Shown piece by piece: positions 5,282 to 5,985 of a stretch of 5,985 bases of DNA. The notes beneath the pieces are model-generated. The model worked only from the letters and a program-made list of their open reading frames with translations, searched no databases and had not been told where the DNA came from. The translations under genes were made by a program, and so were the position numbers. How positions within the stretch are numbered: position 1 is the stretch's first letter; each line of letters starts with the position of its first letter. This DNA is from Litoreibacter sp. GTDB lineage: Bacteria > Pseudomonadota > Alphaproteobacteria > Rhodobacterales > Rhodobacteraceae. The DNA is taken from the NCBI GenBank assembly GCA_013042765.1, contig JABDPP010000245.1, positions 1-5,985 of the forward strand, given 5' to 3'.

Positions 5282-5985
5282 ATGATGAAATACCACAAAT
5301 TCCTAGGACCTCTGGCCTTCGCTCTGGGCCTGAGCGCAGCCGGGGCGGCCCAGGCACAGACGCTGACCATGGGAGTGCGTGGCGGGCCCGAATCGATGGA
5401 TCCGCATTTCTCCGCACTTGGCCCGCATGCCGAAGCTGCCAAGCATATCTTCGACACGCTGGTCTGGTCCGGCACCGATCTGCAGATCGAACCGGGGCTC
5501 GCGACAAGCTGGGCGCCGGTGGACGAGGACACCTGGGAATTCAAGCTGCGTCAGGGCGTGAAGTTCCACGATGGCTCGGACTTCGACGCTGCGGATGTGA
5601 AGTTCTCCATTGAGCGTATCCCAGTCGTCTCCGGCCCCACCACTACGACGATCTATGTGCGGCGCGTTGCGGGTGTCGACATCATCGACCCGCATACCAT
5701 CCACATTCACACCGACGGTCAGGCCGCGACGCTGCCCAATGACTTTATCCGGCTCTTCATCGTTTCATCCGAAGCGGCGGCTGACTATTCCACGCCCGAG
5801 ACAGCAGCCGCAGGTTTCAACTCCGGTGCGGCCACCATCGGCACTGGCCCCTATAAATATGTCAGCTGGGAGCCGAAGGGCGACCTGGTGCTGGAGCGCA
5901 ACGACGACTACTGGCGCGGCATGGGGGCCTGGGAACAGGTGATCCGCAAGGAAATCCCTAACGACAGTTCACGCCTCGCGGCACT
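5282..5985 (+). CDS. Family 5 solute-binding protein of a Dpp/Opp-type ABC importer, 5' part (partial)
   Basis: The plus-strand frame from ATG 5282 gives 234 residues and runs off the right edge; full proteins of this family have about 500-540. A Sec signal peptide covers residues 1-25: short basic start (Lys3, Lys6), hydrophobic core about 7-22, then AQA before Gln26, a standard signal peptidase I site with no lipobox cysteine, so the protein should be free in the periplasm. Family marks follow: PGLATSW (71-77), TWEFKLRQGVKFHDG (84-98), FDAADVKFSIER (101-112), and TGPYKYVSWEPKGDLVLERN (188-207) leading into DDYW. These proteins capture peptides, opines or related compounds for ABC import. 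AGGAAGGGA (5271-5279) serves as ribosome binding site; ATG 5285 is an equally possible start. An in-frame ATG at 5240 has no such site and would bury the signal peptide. Permease and ATPase genes are expected further right. The ligand is probably the substrate of the divergent enzymes. Confidence 0.9.
   Translation, partial: MMKYHKFLGPLAFALGLSAAGAAQAQTLTMGVRGGPESMDPHFSALGPHAEAAKHIFDTLVWSGTDLQIEPGLATSWAPVDEDTWEFKLRQGVKFHDGSDFDAADVKFSIERIPVVSGPTTTTIYVRRVAGVDIIDPHTIHIHTDGQAATLPNDFIRLFIVSSEAAADYSTPETAAAGFNSGAATIGTGPYKYVSWEPKGDLVLERNDDYWRGMGAWEQVIRKEIPNDSSRLAA

Noticed and set aside
4942..5544. Minus-strand open frame of 200 codons spanning the divergent gap
   Set aside because: It overlaps the MarR gene in another frame and the antisense of the solute-binding protein gene, crosses the operator region and shows no family motif.

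Overview
The window is GC-rich, compactly coded DNA. Gene style, codon use and gene families suggest an alphaproteobacterium, probably of the Rhodobacteraceae/Roseobacter type. That placement is inferred from general character; there is no rRNA or other marker gene here.

Layout: six genes on the minus strand form one tightly packed unit, read right to left. They are a MarR-type regulator (4556-5122), a creatininase-family amidohydrolase (3843-4559), a ketopantoate-reductase-family dehydrogenase (2824-3843), a classical short-chain dehydrogenase (2084-2827), an M20 metallo-dipeptidase (659-2071) and an EamA/DMT membrane transporter that runs off the left edge (1-662). Four of the five junctions overlap by 1 or 4 bases (ATGA, TGATG, ATGA, GTGA). 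The fifth is a 12-base gap holding a strong GGAGGT ribosome binding site, so this is almost certainly one transcript with translational coupling. A family 5 periplasmic solute-binding protein (5282 to the right edge) diverges on the plus strand and is probably the first gene of a Dpp/Opp-type ABC importer that continues outside the window.

Regulation: the 159-base divergent gap carries two related 14-base imperfect palindromes, GTTCCAAATTGAAC and GTTCCAAATGGGAC. Their centres are 53 bases apart, about five helical turns. Each touches the -35 element of a weak candidate promoter, one for each direction. This is the best candidate for the operator region of the MarR protein, which would then control both the importer and the enzyme operon.

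Function (inference): the set looks like a catabolic island for a small amide-bonded or peptide-like compound. The binding protein would capture it, the creatininase-family and M20 enzymes would hydrolyse C-N bonds, two NAD(P)-dependent dehydrogenases would process hydroxy/keto intermediates, and the DMT protein would move a substrate or product across the membrane. The exact substrate cannot be read from the sequence. I found no RNA genes, mobile elements, CRISPR arrays or convincing intrinsic terminators. Apart from the divergent gap, no non-coding stretch exceeds about 15 bases.
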